Origin: Pohlia nutans
Lineage: Eukaryota; Streptophyta; Bryopsida; Bryales; Mniaceae
Length of the DNA stretch: 64,000 bases
NCBI GenBank assembly: GCA_022496805.1
Contig: CM040093.1
Location: forward strand, 7,774,213-7,838,212
Direction: 5' to 3'
Of this stretch, positions 47,901 through 58,012 are shown one piece after another (within the stretch, counting starts at the first letter, position 1; every line of letters starts with the position of its first letter). Under the pieces are notes generated by a model. The model did not search any database and was not told the DNA's origin. It was given only the letters and a program-made list of their open reading frames with translations. Both the position numbers and the translations under genes were made by a program.

Positions 47901-49386
47901 AACTTCAATGGCTCAACACTGAAAATCGGATCATGTCTAAATGGCTTGTTAGAAGCACAACGTTCATATCTTTCATCACTCGCATGATTTCACACTGACA
48001 TGAGCAACAAATCTCAAAAAAACGAACTGCATGGTGGCTCTCAGTGTAATCTGCTGTAATGTTCCCTGCGCACCTTCGATTGCTTGCTTTCAAGTTAGGA
48101 TGCATACCTATTATAGCTCAGTAGAAGCGCATTTTCAGTAGCTTTCTAAAGAAAAGAATCGCTCAAAACATTTGGTACAAAATTGCTCACGAAATGTCAG
48201 TTTGAAATTGTGAGTGCAACCATCTCGAGACTTCTGTACCCACGTCCAGTTCAAATAATAACTCCATCCTAACGCTGAGAATTGATAAATTCACAGACGT
48301 TGAAGACATCCGGAAACCCTAAACAGGCACTCGAGTCCTAAACAACAAGCTCAGAGAAATTAACCCTAAACCTAAACCTAGGTTACGAAGAACGGCGTCG
48401 AGAACTTTCTCGCTTCCCAGAGAATTCACAGTGAATTAAACGTTTTGCGATGTCCATTTCAACTGAAGAACACAGATCTTCAAAGAATAATCGCAAGATC
48501 TATGGGAGAATCTGGAATATTCAACCGTCGTTCCTAACAATGACCTAAACCTACATTTTTCCGAGATCAATTTCGCCAACACAGAAGCCTCGTGATCCGT
48601 AACCAGTTAAATACGATCGGCTAGTCTGCCTGCACCAACAATCGCTAAGATAGCTCTCTCGCACCGATCCAGCCCTAAACCCTTGGAATTCCTAAAACTG
48701 CAAATTCCTCAAGAGAATAAAATGGAAATACAAGTTCCATCCCGCATCAAAATCAAAACAACCTTCATTAGATCGTATTCACAAAAAAAACCTCGAAAAT
48801 AAGATTCCTCTTCCTCTCATCCAAAAAATCCAAGTTCCATCCCGCAACAAAATCAAGACAACCTTCACTCAATCGGATTCATCATTAAAAAAGGAAATCC
48901 AAGTTCCATCCCGCATCAAAATCAAAATCAAAACAACCTTCACTAAATCGCATTCACAGAAAAACCTGGAAAAAATCGAAAACAAGATTCCTCTTCCTCT
49001 CATCAAAAAAAATCCAAGTCAACAAAATCAAGGAACCTTCACTCAATCGGATTCATCATGAATTTTATTTTTTCTAAACATCAAAACGAGATTCAGGGAG
49101 AAACCCTACCGTAGGTGACGTACGCGGTTCCGCCCACGGCAGCCGTAGAGGCCAACAACAACGTGGACTTGAGCAAAGTCCAGAGCAAACTGGCCCCCTT
49201 CGGCTTCTCCGCGACAGCTTCTTCGGCTGCTGCTACTCCGGCAGAAGCAGCAGCAGCTGTCGAAGCCTCCGTTGGCGACGAGGCCACAGTGCTGAGCCTT
49301 ATGGCCGGCGCATCCAATCGCTTCATGCATGGCGGCTGCCGCAACAACACCATGGATCCTCGCCGTAGCATCGTGACCTTGCTCAT
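44923..49386 (-). CDS. TIM50: TIM50, mitochondrial inner-membrane translocase subunit
   Basis: Ten minus-strand exons join in frame into 366 aa: 49386-49110, 47588-47500, 47144-47108, 46951-46890, 46703-46590, 46238-46134, 45876-45778, 45638-45482, 45261-45159, 44980-44923. Residues 1-60 are a basic, then Ala-rich presequence (MLRRGSMVLLRQ). A membrane segment spans about 66-92. The FCP1-like HAD domain follows, with LVLDLNETLVYSDWK at about 179, RGWRTFKRPGVEAFLEQLAQ, ELVIYSDQLSYYVEPVLERL, YRLSRDATQYINGKHLRDLE and LNRDPSHVIYLGG. The tail is ADIRPVLASYEG...RTKELQRKMAERK. TIM50 receives preproteins from the TOM complex and passes them to the TIM23 channel. The second Asp of the HAD DxDxT motif is Asn (DLNET), in keeping with a binding rather than phosphatase role. 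Length fits plant TIM50. Confidence 0.95.
48727..49063 (-). repeat. Tandem repeat in TIM50 intron 1
   Basis: The blocks ccaagttccatcccgca..aaaatcaa, caaccttcactcaatcg and attcctcttcctctcatc recur about every 100-190 bp, about four times. Units are diverged, so a simple local duplication is likely. Confidence 0.65.
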
Positions 49387-49620
49387 CGCATTAATTCGAT
49401 CGATCGATCAATCCGGGGGGTTCCGATCGGAGAGAGATGAGATGCTAGAATTCTACTAGTTTTAGGGTTTTGGAAAAACAGTTGACGACGATCAATCGAC
49501 TCTGTTTCTGCAAGACGAAGGCCTTGCCCTAAGGACAAAGGGGAAGCCAAAGGCGGAGGTCTAGGAAGTAGTTAACTTGCACTAAAGTGATTGTGACTGT
49601 TGGTGGACCATTGACACTCA
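49387..49620 (-). promoter_or_regulatory. Presumed TIM50 promoter/5' leader
   Basis: GC-richer, repeat-free DNA directly upstream of the TIM50 start codon. It is bounded at 49621 by a transposon. No defined motif is claimed. Confidence 0.35.
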
Positions 49621-50147
49621 GGGCCCTTTACGCGGAGTTGGGCCAAAACTGAAATCCTCGCTTCTCATTGGTCAAAAGTCACTCTTTGGGTCCAACCCCT
49701 TTACACCAGGAACCCGAGCCCAATGCAACCAATAACATTTTTCGACATTAAAACCGACAAGCTCTTACACGAGCTCAACTTCATTCTTTGAGTTCATCAA
49801 GTATGGAGGCCCAAACTTTAGGCTTGAACCCAAGTGCACATTTCATTGATTTTATTTTTTATTTTTAAAAAACACTTTTTTCCATGGCAAATATGGGCTG
49901 AAATTTTCAATGAATATATACAATGGGCCCAATGCCTTTACACTAGGAGTTGGGCCCGTAAATTTCAAGAAATGTATACAATGGACCCAACTCTTGAACC
50001 CAACCCCTTTACATATAGGAAAAATGGGCCCAACATTAATCTTATTATATTGAGTGTTTGAGATTCAGCCCAAGGCTAATGTAGGTTGAAATTTTGTTGC
50101 ATTGGGCCTAAAAATGATAGGCATGACTCCTAAGTGTGAAGCGGCCC
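49621..50147. mobile_element. PIF/Harbinger-like element (GGGCCCTTTACGC ends)
   Basis: The ends GGGCCCTTTACGCGGAGT and AGTGTGAAGCGGCCC are imperfect inverted repeats, flanked by TCA and TCG. Several internal copies of cccctttacac..gg and gggcccaa suggest internal duplication. 527 bp. Confidence 0.45.
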
Positions 50148-51332
50148 TCGAGAACCTACACCCTACATCCATGCTCGTAACGGAGGAAGAAAACAAAAAA
50201 ACAAAAGTTTACCCCTATTTTTGGACATGGTGGGTTGTTCTAAACTAAATTGAGGTCACAGACCCCAAATATAGAATTAAAATTTCCAAAAATATCACCG
50301 AGAACTCCCAAAATGAGAAAACCAAAAAAAACGTTTGGTACGAGCATGGGTGTAGTTTCGTCCAAGTTGAGAATTGAAGACAATGATTGGTACCAAAGAA
50401 TCTTTATTTTTATTTTTTGGTGTCAATTTGCGTAGCAAAATATTTATTGGCAAAAGATCCTTTGTAAAAAAAATAGTGTGGTCTTATACCATTGGTCTGG
50501 TGTTCCCTGTGATTTAGCCATGCTTTTCTTTTTTTGTTTTATTTCTAAAATGATTTAATTTGTTTTATTAATTTAATTTATTCATTTGTTCATAATTTAA
50601 TTCACTTTATAGTAAAGAAATTTGATTAAAATTTCATAACTTCTATATTGTGGGTCCAAAAGCTTAAAAAAGCCACTTTGGTGCACCCCTTCTCGTCGAG
50701 AGCTTTCCAACAATTCCAAAAACACGGTCGGTGCACACACGGTTCGAGAGATCTCAACGTAACATACAAAACAAACAAACTACCTTCCTTAATATTAGGA
50801 CATGCGTAGCCATGTGTCGTTGGCCCAATGTTCCTTGTGATTTAGCCATGCTTTTACTTTTTGATTTATTTTTAGAATAATTTATCCATTATTTAATTCA
50901 TTGATGGTGAGGAAATTTGACTAAAATCCATCCCGTAAATTCAAAAGCTATGAAACAACTTTAGTGCATCCCTACTCATCGAGAGTTTTCTAACGATGCC
51001 AATAATGACATCAAAAACTCCCATATTCCATTTTTCATAATTTAATTCAATTAATGGTGACGAAATTCGATCTAAAATCCATAACGTTCACACCATAAGT
51101 TTAAAAGCCATGAGACGACTTAAGTGCACCCCTTCTAGTTAAGAAATTTTCGATGATACCAAGAATGCGACCAGCGGCCTCACTATCCAATAAATACGAG
51201 TGTAATATACCAACAAAATATTATTATTATTATTAATCATATAAATAATAAATAATAATATTTTAGATTTTAGATTTTCGATATAACCTTCCAAATCAGC
51301 CTTTGTCAAATTAGATTTCATTTCAACATCTT
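50148..51332. other. Intergenic, diverged tandem-like repeat
   Basis: Segments near 50500-50760, 50815-51000 and 51040-51170 share tgtgatttagccatgctttt, gaaatttgactaaaatcc and cacccctt..tcgagag, so this is an old ~200-300-bp tandem array. No gene seen. Confidence 0.5.
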
Positions 51333-54300
51333 TTAACCCTTTAGTGCCCGGGGTACTGTAGCCTGAAATCACGGAAATTCAGACTTTTTTTTACTGTACT
51401 GGAACCCATGTAGGAGTAATAATCTATTTTTAGTAAATGACCATTTGAAATCAAAGTTAACCCAATCACCGATACTTCGTCAAAATTGCAAAAAGATCCA
51501 ACGGTTGAATCAGTGGGTTATGATATTACAAAACACCGTATTAGAGCTGCAGAATTTGATGTATTTGCAGGTGAGTCACTTTGGCACTCTATATAATATT
51601 ACACAAATTTTTTGAATTTCAAACAGAGACGTTCAAGCATCACTCATATTGACAGAATGCAAACAAGCCATTGTACTCATTCAGAATGATGTCCTAGAAT
51701 TTGCAATCATTTTACAACTGTTTGCTTGTTCTATGTATACAGTTTCTCTACAACATTTCTACAGGTAATAGAATTTACAGTGAAATCGAGTTCGTGGATC
51801 GACATATAGTAAAGATAAGAGGAAGTACAGGGGATCATGCGTACTATCGAAAAAAACAAAAAAATGAAAAAAATCTATGCCGAATACATAGTTGTATCAG
51901 AAATGCTACAGTAGAATACATACCTACCATCTTTATCTTATCTTCTTATCTTTCGCCTTCCAAGCCGCACACTTGTACTATCTTTCTAGTCTTCATCCCG
52001 CAAGCACTTAGTGTGACCACATTTCTGTCCCTGACATTGAAGTTATGAATAGTGAACATCACAAAAAGACACATGGGAACGTTGCCAACCCTTCTAATGT
52101 GGTTGTTCCCAGATATGCAGCACTTGCTGAGAAGTCACCTAGCAAGCTATAATCCCATTCAGCTGAAACGGACTCCTAACTGTTTCTACTGTTCACTGAA
52201 ATGAAAGGTTGTGAACCTGAGGTCACCCATGACTTCATCGAACCACAAACTCTGGTTGCATCTGTTGCACAAAGAGCGGTTCAAAATCTGTAAAATAAAA
52301 CGACCTCCATTGAATCAAATCTCGACACTGAATTTATACAAGCACTGACTGAAAGAACCATGATCGATCTAGATCATCAATCATCTTCAAAAAGCGTGGT
52401 TTGCTAGATCAACACCCTGATTGACTCCCATTACAAGATTTATCATCGACTCAATTGAAGATCTCCAAGAACAACAATACTCACTTGCAAGTCGCTCGGC
52501 TGCCGCACATGGTGCAGCAGCCGCATTAGCCAATTCCGCAAGACATAATCAATCGATGCAAATGCAGTCACAATTTAATACAGAATGCTACGTGACTTCC
52601 AATCTTTTCAGAACATCATAGCTTATCAAAACGAATGAGACAAGAGACCATCGTTACGTGATGTGAATTGAAGAACGAAAAAAGGATGGTCAGGCTTCGA
52701 TTGAGCTTACCAAAAAGCAGGCTGTGTAGTCGAGCGTTACCGATGTTTGGCCCGGACTCGTCCTGCAACCCGACTTTGCCTTTATAAGAGCATGGCTGAA
52801 TGCTGGTGGGCACGAATGGCACTCCGTACATGTCATGGCAAATGTTCAGACGTATGTCTTCGACAATTTTATCGACAAGGGCAGTGATCTCGCGCACAAA
52901 AGTTGCACCCACGCATTTGCTGCCATTCTGGGACGATGACGACGGTACAGAGGTTGAGGCAATTGATTTTCGAACATACTTTCTAGTAGGCAAGCCAGTT
53001 CGTCTGCTGATCGGGATCACAACCTTCGCTCTCTCCATTTCTTCGCTCACCTCGATCTTCGTATTGATGTGCAATGATGGCCCCATCCAATGTTTACAAT
53101 GAAGAATAGAGCTATCAAGATGATCAATTGCATCCAGGTCAATCACGCCCACCCTGTCTTCGACATTAAGACACGTTGACATATCCGGCGGTTCAGGGAG
53201 ACCTCCATGCTGTGAAGTAGGAGACGGGGGAGGGTCTGGCTCGTCAATGTGCACACGCTCAGACGATGTTGGCAGCGTCAGACCACACGTCTTGCCGTAG
53301 TACCCTGTTAAGGTTTCTGGAGAAGCCGTCTTGCTCGCCCTCAGAACGGCGCCAACTCCAGCCGAGGATGGCAGCGCACTGACGTCGGAACAAATACCGC
53401 AGTTGTGCAGGTAAGAGGTGTCGAAGGTCGTTGAATCCTTGAATATGCGCCGGCAGCGGCAGTGACAGTAAATAATCTTCGTGTAACAACGAACAGATGA
53501 TATGCAATTTGTATCCCCTTGCGCCTTGTTTGTTCTTGGCCCAATCGTACAGGACTTCAGTAGCGGCTGGGAAAGGTGGCGCCACGAAAGGAGGCACTGG
53601 CCAGAGTCGCAAATTCGGTCCGCCGCTCGATAATCTACTACGTCTACGATCAGGAAGGCTAGTATTTTCGAGAACCGTGGAAGCATTCTCTTCTGTCACA
53701 GGCATGGTACTCAACGTTGGCAGTGAATTTTCACGCATACAGGATTGCATTTTATACCCTAAAACTCCAAGTCGCAATACACCTCTATAATTAACGTAAA
53801 ACAAAACAACAGACGGTGGAAGCATGGAGAAGAAGAATGCTTTAGAAATAAGAGGATGACTCCCCTGTTCGTTTGTATTGAAGGCAAGGCGGCTGCACAG
53901 CTCCCTAACTCCAATGTTGCGATCGTGTAGGACTCTCCGCTTCTCCTCATCGCATGCACAGAAAAATCTCGCCATCGCCATTACTCCTCTACCTTCGGTG
54001 GTCCCTCTCCAAGCGCTTCCTCGCAGCTAGTCGTGCAAGATAGTTCTAAAATTGAATCGCAAAGAGCATGGACGAATTAGTGATTGCCATCTTCAAAAGC
54101 CTGAGTGGGAGCCTGTAGATCCAGATCTCGAAGCATCTGCAGGGTTTAGCCTGCCGTGAAGTGCCGTCACAGGAGCTATGTGGACCAACAGAGGAGAAGG
54201 GGTGGATCGCAAGCTAGCTTCGAATGGGACCGTTATTGAGAACAGATTAGTTCTCGTGTTCCCAACATTACAGGGAACAAGAGACCACATACATCCACAT

Positions 54301-54578
54301 CAGTGCCTCCTTCATCCAAGACTCTCATTTCTTTTACACTGTCTGATACGTATGCTTCACCTGCATGTACGTATTATTTTGATGCTGCGGTGAACATTAT
54401 GGATTTCTGAGATGAGTGTTTGTGCAAATGACGATCGGATTTCAGTATACTGTTGGTCTAGCGAGTGCGCAAATCTGAACTTCAGAACTGAAGTTCCAAT
54501 TCTTCACGGATTCTCTGTTATTTGCATTTCCGACGTTGCAGTGACCATAATCTGGCTTGCTGGGCACTAAAGGGTTAA
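51333..54578. mobile_element. 3.2-kb TTAA-flanked (piggyBac-like) element
   Basis: It starts TTAACCCTTTAGTGCCCGG and ends GGGCACTAAAGGGTTAA (TTAA 51333-51336 and 54575-54578), giving 17-bp inverted ends including TTAA; 3246 bp. Subterminal foldbacks occur on both sides: ctgaaatcacggaaattcag near 51361 and gaacttcagaactgaagttc at 54477-54496. The body at about 52650-53980 is GC-richer and has long minus-strand open frames. It is the only candidate here for a larger relative of the TTAA MITEs, but I see no DDE transposase motifs. Confidence 0.7.
52700..53981 (-). CDS. Unidentified protein within the TTAA element
   Basis: Two overlapping minus-strand frames look coding: one from an ATG at 53981 down to 53259 (240 codons), the other down to 52616. 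The second frame has the better protein-like stretch (EPDPPPSPTSQHGG, VIDLDAIDHLDSSILHC, VVIPISRRTGLPTRKYVRK, ITALVDKIVEDIRLNICHDM). It runs into a good splice donor (TTTTTGGTAAGC at about 52705). A frame change through a small intron or a frameshift between about 53450 and 53260 would link the two. I recognise no domain; no piggyBac transposase core is apparent. Start, splicing and 3' end are uncertain. It could be cargo, a diverged transposon protein or a captured host gene. Confidence 0.4.
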
Positions 54579-55948
54579 GTGAGCATAAGAATTTTAGCTT
54601 GTAACCTCTATTCTCACAAAATTCAACCTTCACTGCCAAGTGGTGATGTAGTAGATTCATGCCCACTGGCTATATCTCTGAACTTGTTGATTTAAAGTAA
54701 AATAAATAAATCAAGCATTCATAAAAATTTCATAGTTTTCAATTGTCAAGAAAGGGTCAAAATATTAAGTTATGTATAAAGTCAACTAAAAAATACATAT
54801 CATGGATTTGTTGCATGTAGTTCTTTCCTCAAGTTTTAGTTGTCATTCATTATGTTATGATTTACAATTATTGTATTCAAAGTATTTGGATTTTACCAAC
54901 TTTTGTATTCAAAGTTCATATAATTATTTATGATTTTGTTGAATTTTTTTTTTCCTTGTATGACATAAGTATTAGTTGTGAAACACGAAATAGTCTAGAT
55001 AGCACCAAAATAATTAAATTATTCCCACAACTTGTACAAATTTTAAATTCAACTACAAAAAATAATAGGGGGAGTTGTTAGAGGGAGTCCTTTCAACGAA
55101 CTTGTTGAAAATTGTGAGGTAACATGTTAAGAGTAAAAGTGATAACATTGAGTTTCATCTTCACATGCTATCACACAACTTTCCACAAGTTCATTAAAAG
55201 TAACCCTTGCAGTGACTCCCTCTATTATAGTTCTCAAATGATCTTCAAGGTTGATGGATCTCAAAAAAGTGTCTGTTTAGAGTGTTACCAAATCCTACTA
55301 TACCGTAACCTGGTAGCAACTCCGACATCCATAGAGTTCCATATCAGCTTTTTTGCTATCCACATTTTATTTTTCATGAGCTACAACCAATAAGTAAGCG
55401 ACATGTGACACTTTCTAAAAATATTGAACTAAATTGTGTCAGAACTACTACCAAGTTATGGTAATTCTCTAATGATATTATAAGTTGATTGATCTCAACC
55501 AAAAGTATATTCTGAATGTTACTAGATGAGGCATAGATAAACAAACTACCACCAACATACTCTTCATTTACAACGATCTATTAGCCCAACATTATTATTA
55601 TTATTATTAGTGTTACCAAAACTTATGACGATAGAATTATCCAAAAACAGAGCCCGTGTTTGAAAATTTGTAAGGTGACTATGCGTCCCAATGATAACAG
55701 ATTCTAACAAGGTTTGTTCATAAATAGTCCCTTGGTTCCTTCATGAATAGTTCCTTAGGCTTGGGGGAACTTGTAGGATCTCTCTCTTAGCATTGGGGAG
55801 GTCACGAGTTCCATACTCCACGGCAGTGTAAGACCTTGCTTTAGATTTTTCTCCAACTCATCATAGATTAGTCTTACAATCTTTTTGAACTCCAAATGAG
55901 TCTAAGGTCAGTTCAACAAGAGTTTTTACTTTGAGACACTCTTTTCAG
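54579..55948. other. AT-rich intergenic with a foldback
   Basis: A foldback at about 55083-55228 has ends AGAGGGAGTCCTTTCAACGA and TGCAGTGACTCCCTCT with arms containing gaacttgttg/ccacaagttc. A short (ATT)n lies near 55592-55608. No gene seen. Confidence 0.5.
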
Positions 55949-56485
55949 TTAACCCCTAAATGATAGAGGGGGTAAGGGCAAAACCTAGATGTGCTATAAT
56001 ATGTTACTTCTACAACTTTGATGAAGTTTGGTCCAAAAGAGAATGTTTAGTAATCATCTGTAAGGTCAAACTTTCAAAAAATGTTTTAGATACTCATTTA
56101 ATGAATTTAGAATCATTTTCCATTTAATATTCACTAAAATTACAAATTATATTTTTAGAATTAGAAATTTGGTATGATTGGTTAAAACTAGACATTCTAT
56201 TCTAAAATCCAAAAATTAATTTTTTTCAAAGGAGAGAACATTATTAGTTTTATGAAATAATAAATTTTTATAACACTAAGACAATATTGAGGTCGTCGTC
56301 TTTGAAAAATTCTCCTCGGTGGAGTTTAACTTGAATTGAGATGATTCAAATTGAGTTGGAAAGTAGACTTGATTTCTTATTTGAAAATGTTTTATTTATT
56401 TATTTATTTAATTTTTTTCATCCTGGACAGCCCGTACGAAAAGGGCAACGACTATAAAACGGTCGTTCGGTCACTTAGGGGTTAA
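55949..56485. mobile_element. TTAA (piggyBac-like) element, 537 bp, distinct subfamily
   Basis: It starts TTAACCCCTAAATGATAGAG and ends TTCGGTCACTTAGGGGTTAA. A hairpin-like GACTATAAAACGGTCG lies near the right end. It is followed after two bases by the next TTAA element. Confidence 0.75.
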
Positions 56486-56487
56486 CT

Positions 56488-57473
56488 TTAACCCCTAACT
56501 GCCTAAGCGTCCATTTTTTGGACGATGTACAGATTTCATCCAAAATTTCTCATCCGTCATGCACTTTTTGTAGTGTGGAATTTTTACTGTAGATTCTATG
56601 GGAAGTTAGCTTCATGCATATGTGATCTGATTACAAAGGGGATGATTTGCAAAAAATTTATGCCTCGTTTCATGTTGTAGTGATTCACCCAAAATTTTGA
56701 AGATTTCAGTGTAAAAGTGCTCTAAAAAAAGTCAACTCATAAAATTAAGCAACCAAAAAATCTCCAAAAATCACTACACCATTAGAAGAGAAATGAGCCC
56801 TCCAAGAGGCTTTTTCGATGTTCGGGCCAAAATCTAATTTTTTATTGGAATTATTTTTTAAATGAAAATACTTTTAAAAATAAAATGTTAATAAAATAAA
56901 ATAAAAAATATTATTTAATTTTTTTAGAAAATGTTTAAAAAATGTTCAAAGATTATTTGAACAACTTTTAATATTAAAAATATATTAAAAAATATATTAA
57001 AAAATTAAAAAAAATTAAAAAAAAAACTTTTAATATTTAATATCCAATCTGAAATGTCGAACTCATGCCACATCAGATTTCATTTTTTAAATATTTTTAT
57101 ATTAATTAAATATTTTTTAAAAATTTCAAAAAGTTAAAATAAAAATAAAAACTCAAGGCCTCTTAGAGGGCTCAAATTTCTTGTAATGTTAGAGTATTAC
57201 ATTTCAACCAATCACAAAAAATTTCATCCGTAGATTGTCAATATCTTATTCATAATTGAATTACAAAATAATTTTGAATTTCAAGTTTCAAATTTTATAC
57301 AAAATTATTGGTAATAGCAACCATAGATCTAACCGTATGGATAGAATCTAAAATTCATAATGTACAACTTTTATTCATATATCAAGTTCAAAATATCCCT
57401 CTCGGTTGCATTTTATAATGCATGTTTGCAAAACTGCCGAATTTGGAGAGGGCTCTAGGCAATTAGGGGTTAA
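56488..57473 (+). mobile_element. TTAA (piggyBac-like) MITE, CGTCC subfamily, with nested insertion
   Basis: It starts TTAACCCCTAACTGCCTAAG with hairpin CGTCCATTTTTTGGACG and ends CAATTAGGGGTTAA (TTAA 57470-57473). Removing the nested 409-bp segment leaves 577 bp, matching 14264-14844. Confidence 0.8.
56780..57188. mobile_element. AT-rich foldback element nested in TTAA MITE
   Basis: The ends CATTAGAAGAGAAATGAGCC and GGCTCAAATTTCTTGTAATG are inverted, with further complementary AT-rich arms. Sister copies read cactacacttagag or cactacacgtagag across the site, so the insertion is real. No target duplication is evident; the CATTA start is only loosely CACTA-like. Confidence 0.65.
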
Positions 57474-58012
57474 CTAGCACATACCTGTTGCACTGCAACA
57501 TTGAATGTAGGAGAATATGAACCGGATAGCCAGCCGAAGTCTTACATGAGTGAATAATGTACGTTTTCGTGACAATGGGTCGTGACAGATTGCGTGACAA
57601 TGTGCATTTAATATAATAGATGACCCATTACTTCGGAAATACAATGAAGCGTATCAAGGAAGCTATTTCCGACGACATTCATCCACTCGGATGAAACATC
57701 CGACGGCTCGTTCGGCCCTCAAGGCGGGAGCTTCCCCTCTCTCCTTTCGGGGTTTAAGTTATAGCGCTGCCAATTTGCAGCATCTTTGCTGACATATTTC
57801 AGGCTAGAAATTCTTCACCGACAGTGATAGAGGATGGCATTTTGAATTCCGCTCACAACGAGCTACGGAGCTTGCGAAACGGTCAGCGATGGTTTTTTCA
57901 AGCTTTGGTGTCGTCGTTCGGGCTTCGATTTTACATTTCTCGCATTCATTCTGACGACCGACAATTGTTCTTTCTAATTTTTTTTTCGTTCTTACCGGTA
58001 GCCGAGAACCCG
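57474..58012 (+). promoter_or_regulatory. Presumed promoter/5' leader of NSE1
   Basis: GC-richer and repeat-free compared with the flank; a possible 5' non-coding exon begins after catatttcag near 57802. Motif-level claims are not possible. Confidence 0.35.

Noticed and set aside
49115..49459. 114-codon plus-strand frame opposite TIM50 exon 1
   Set aside because: Antisense shadow of the GC-rich TIM50 presequence exon.
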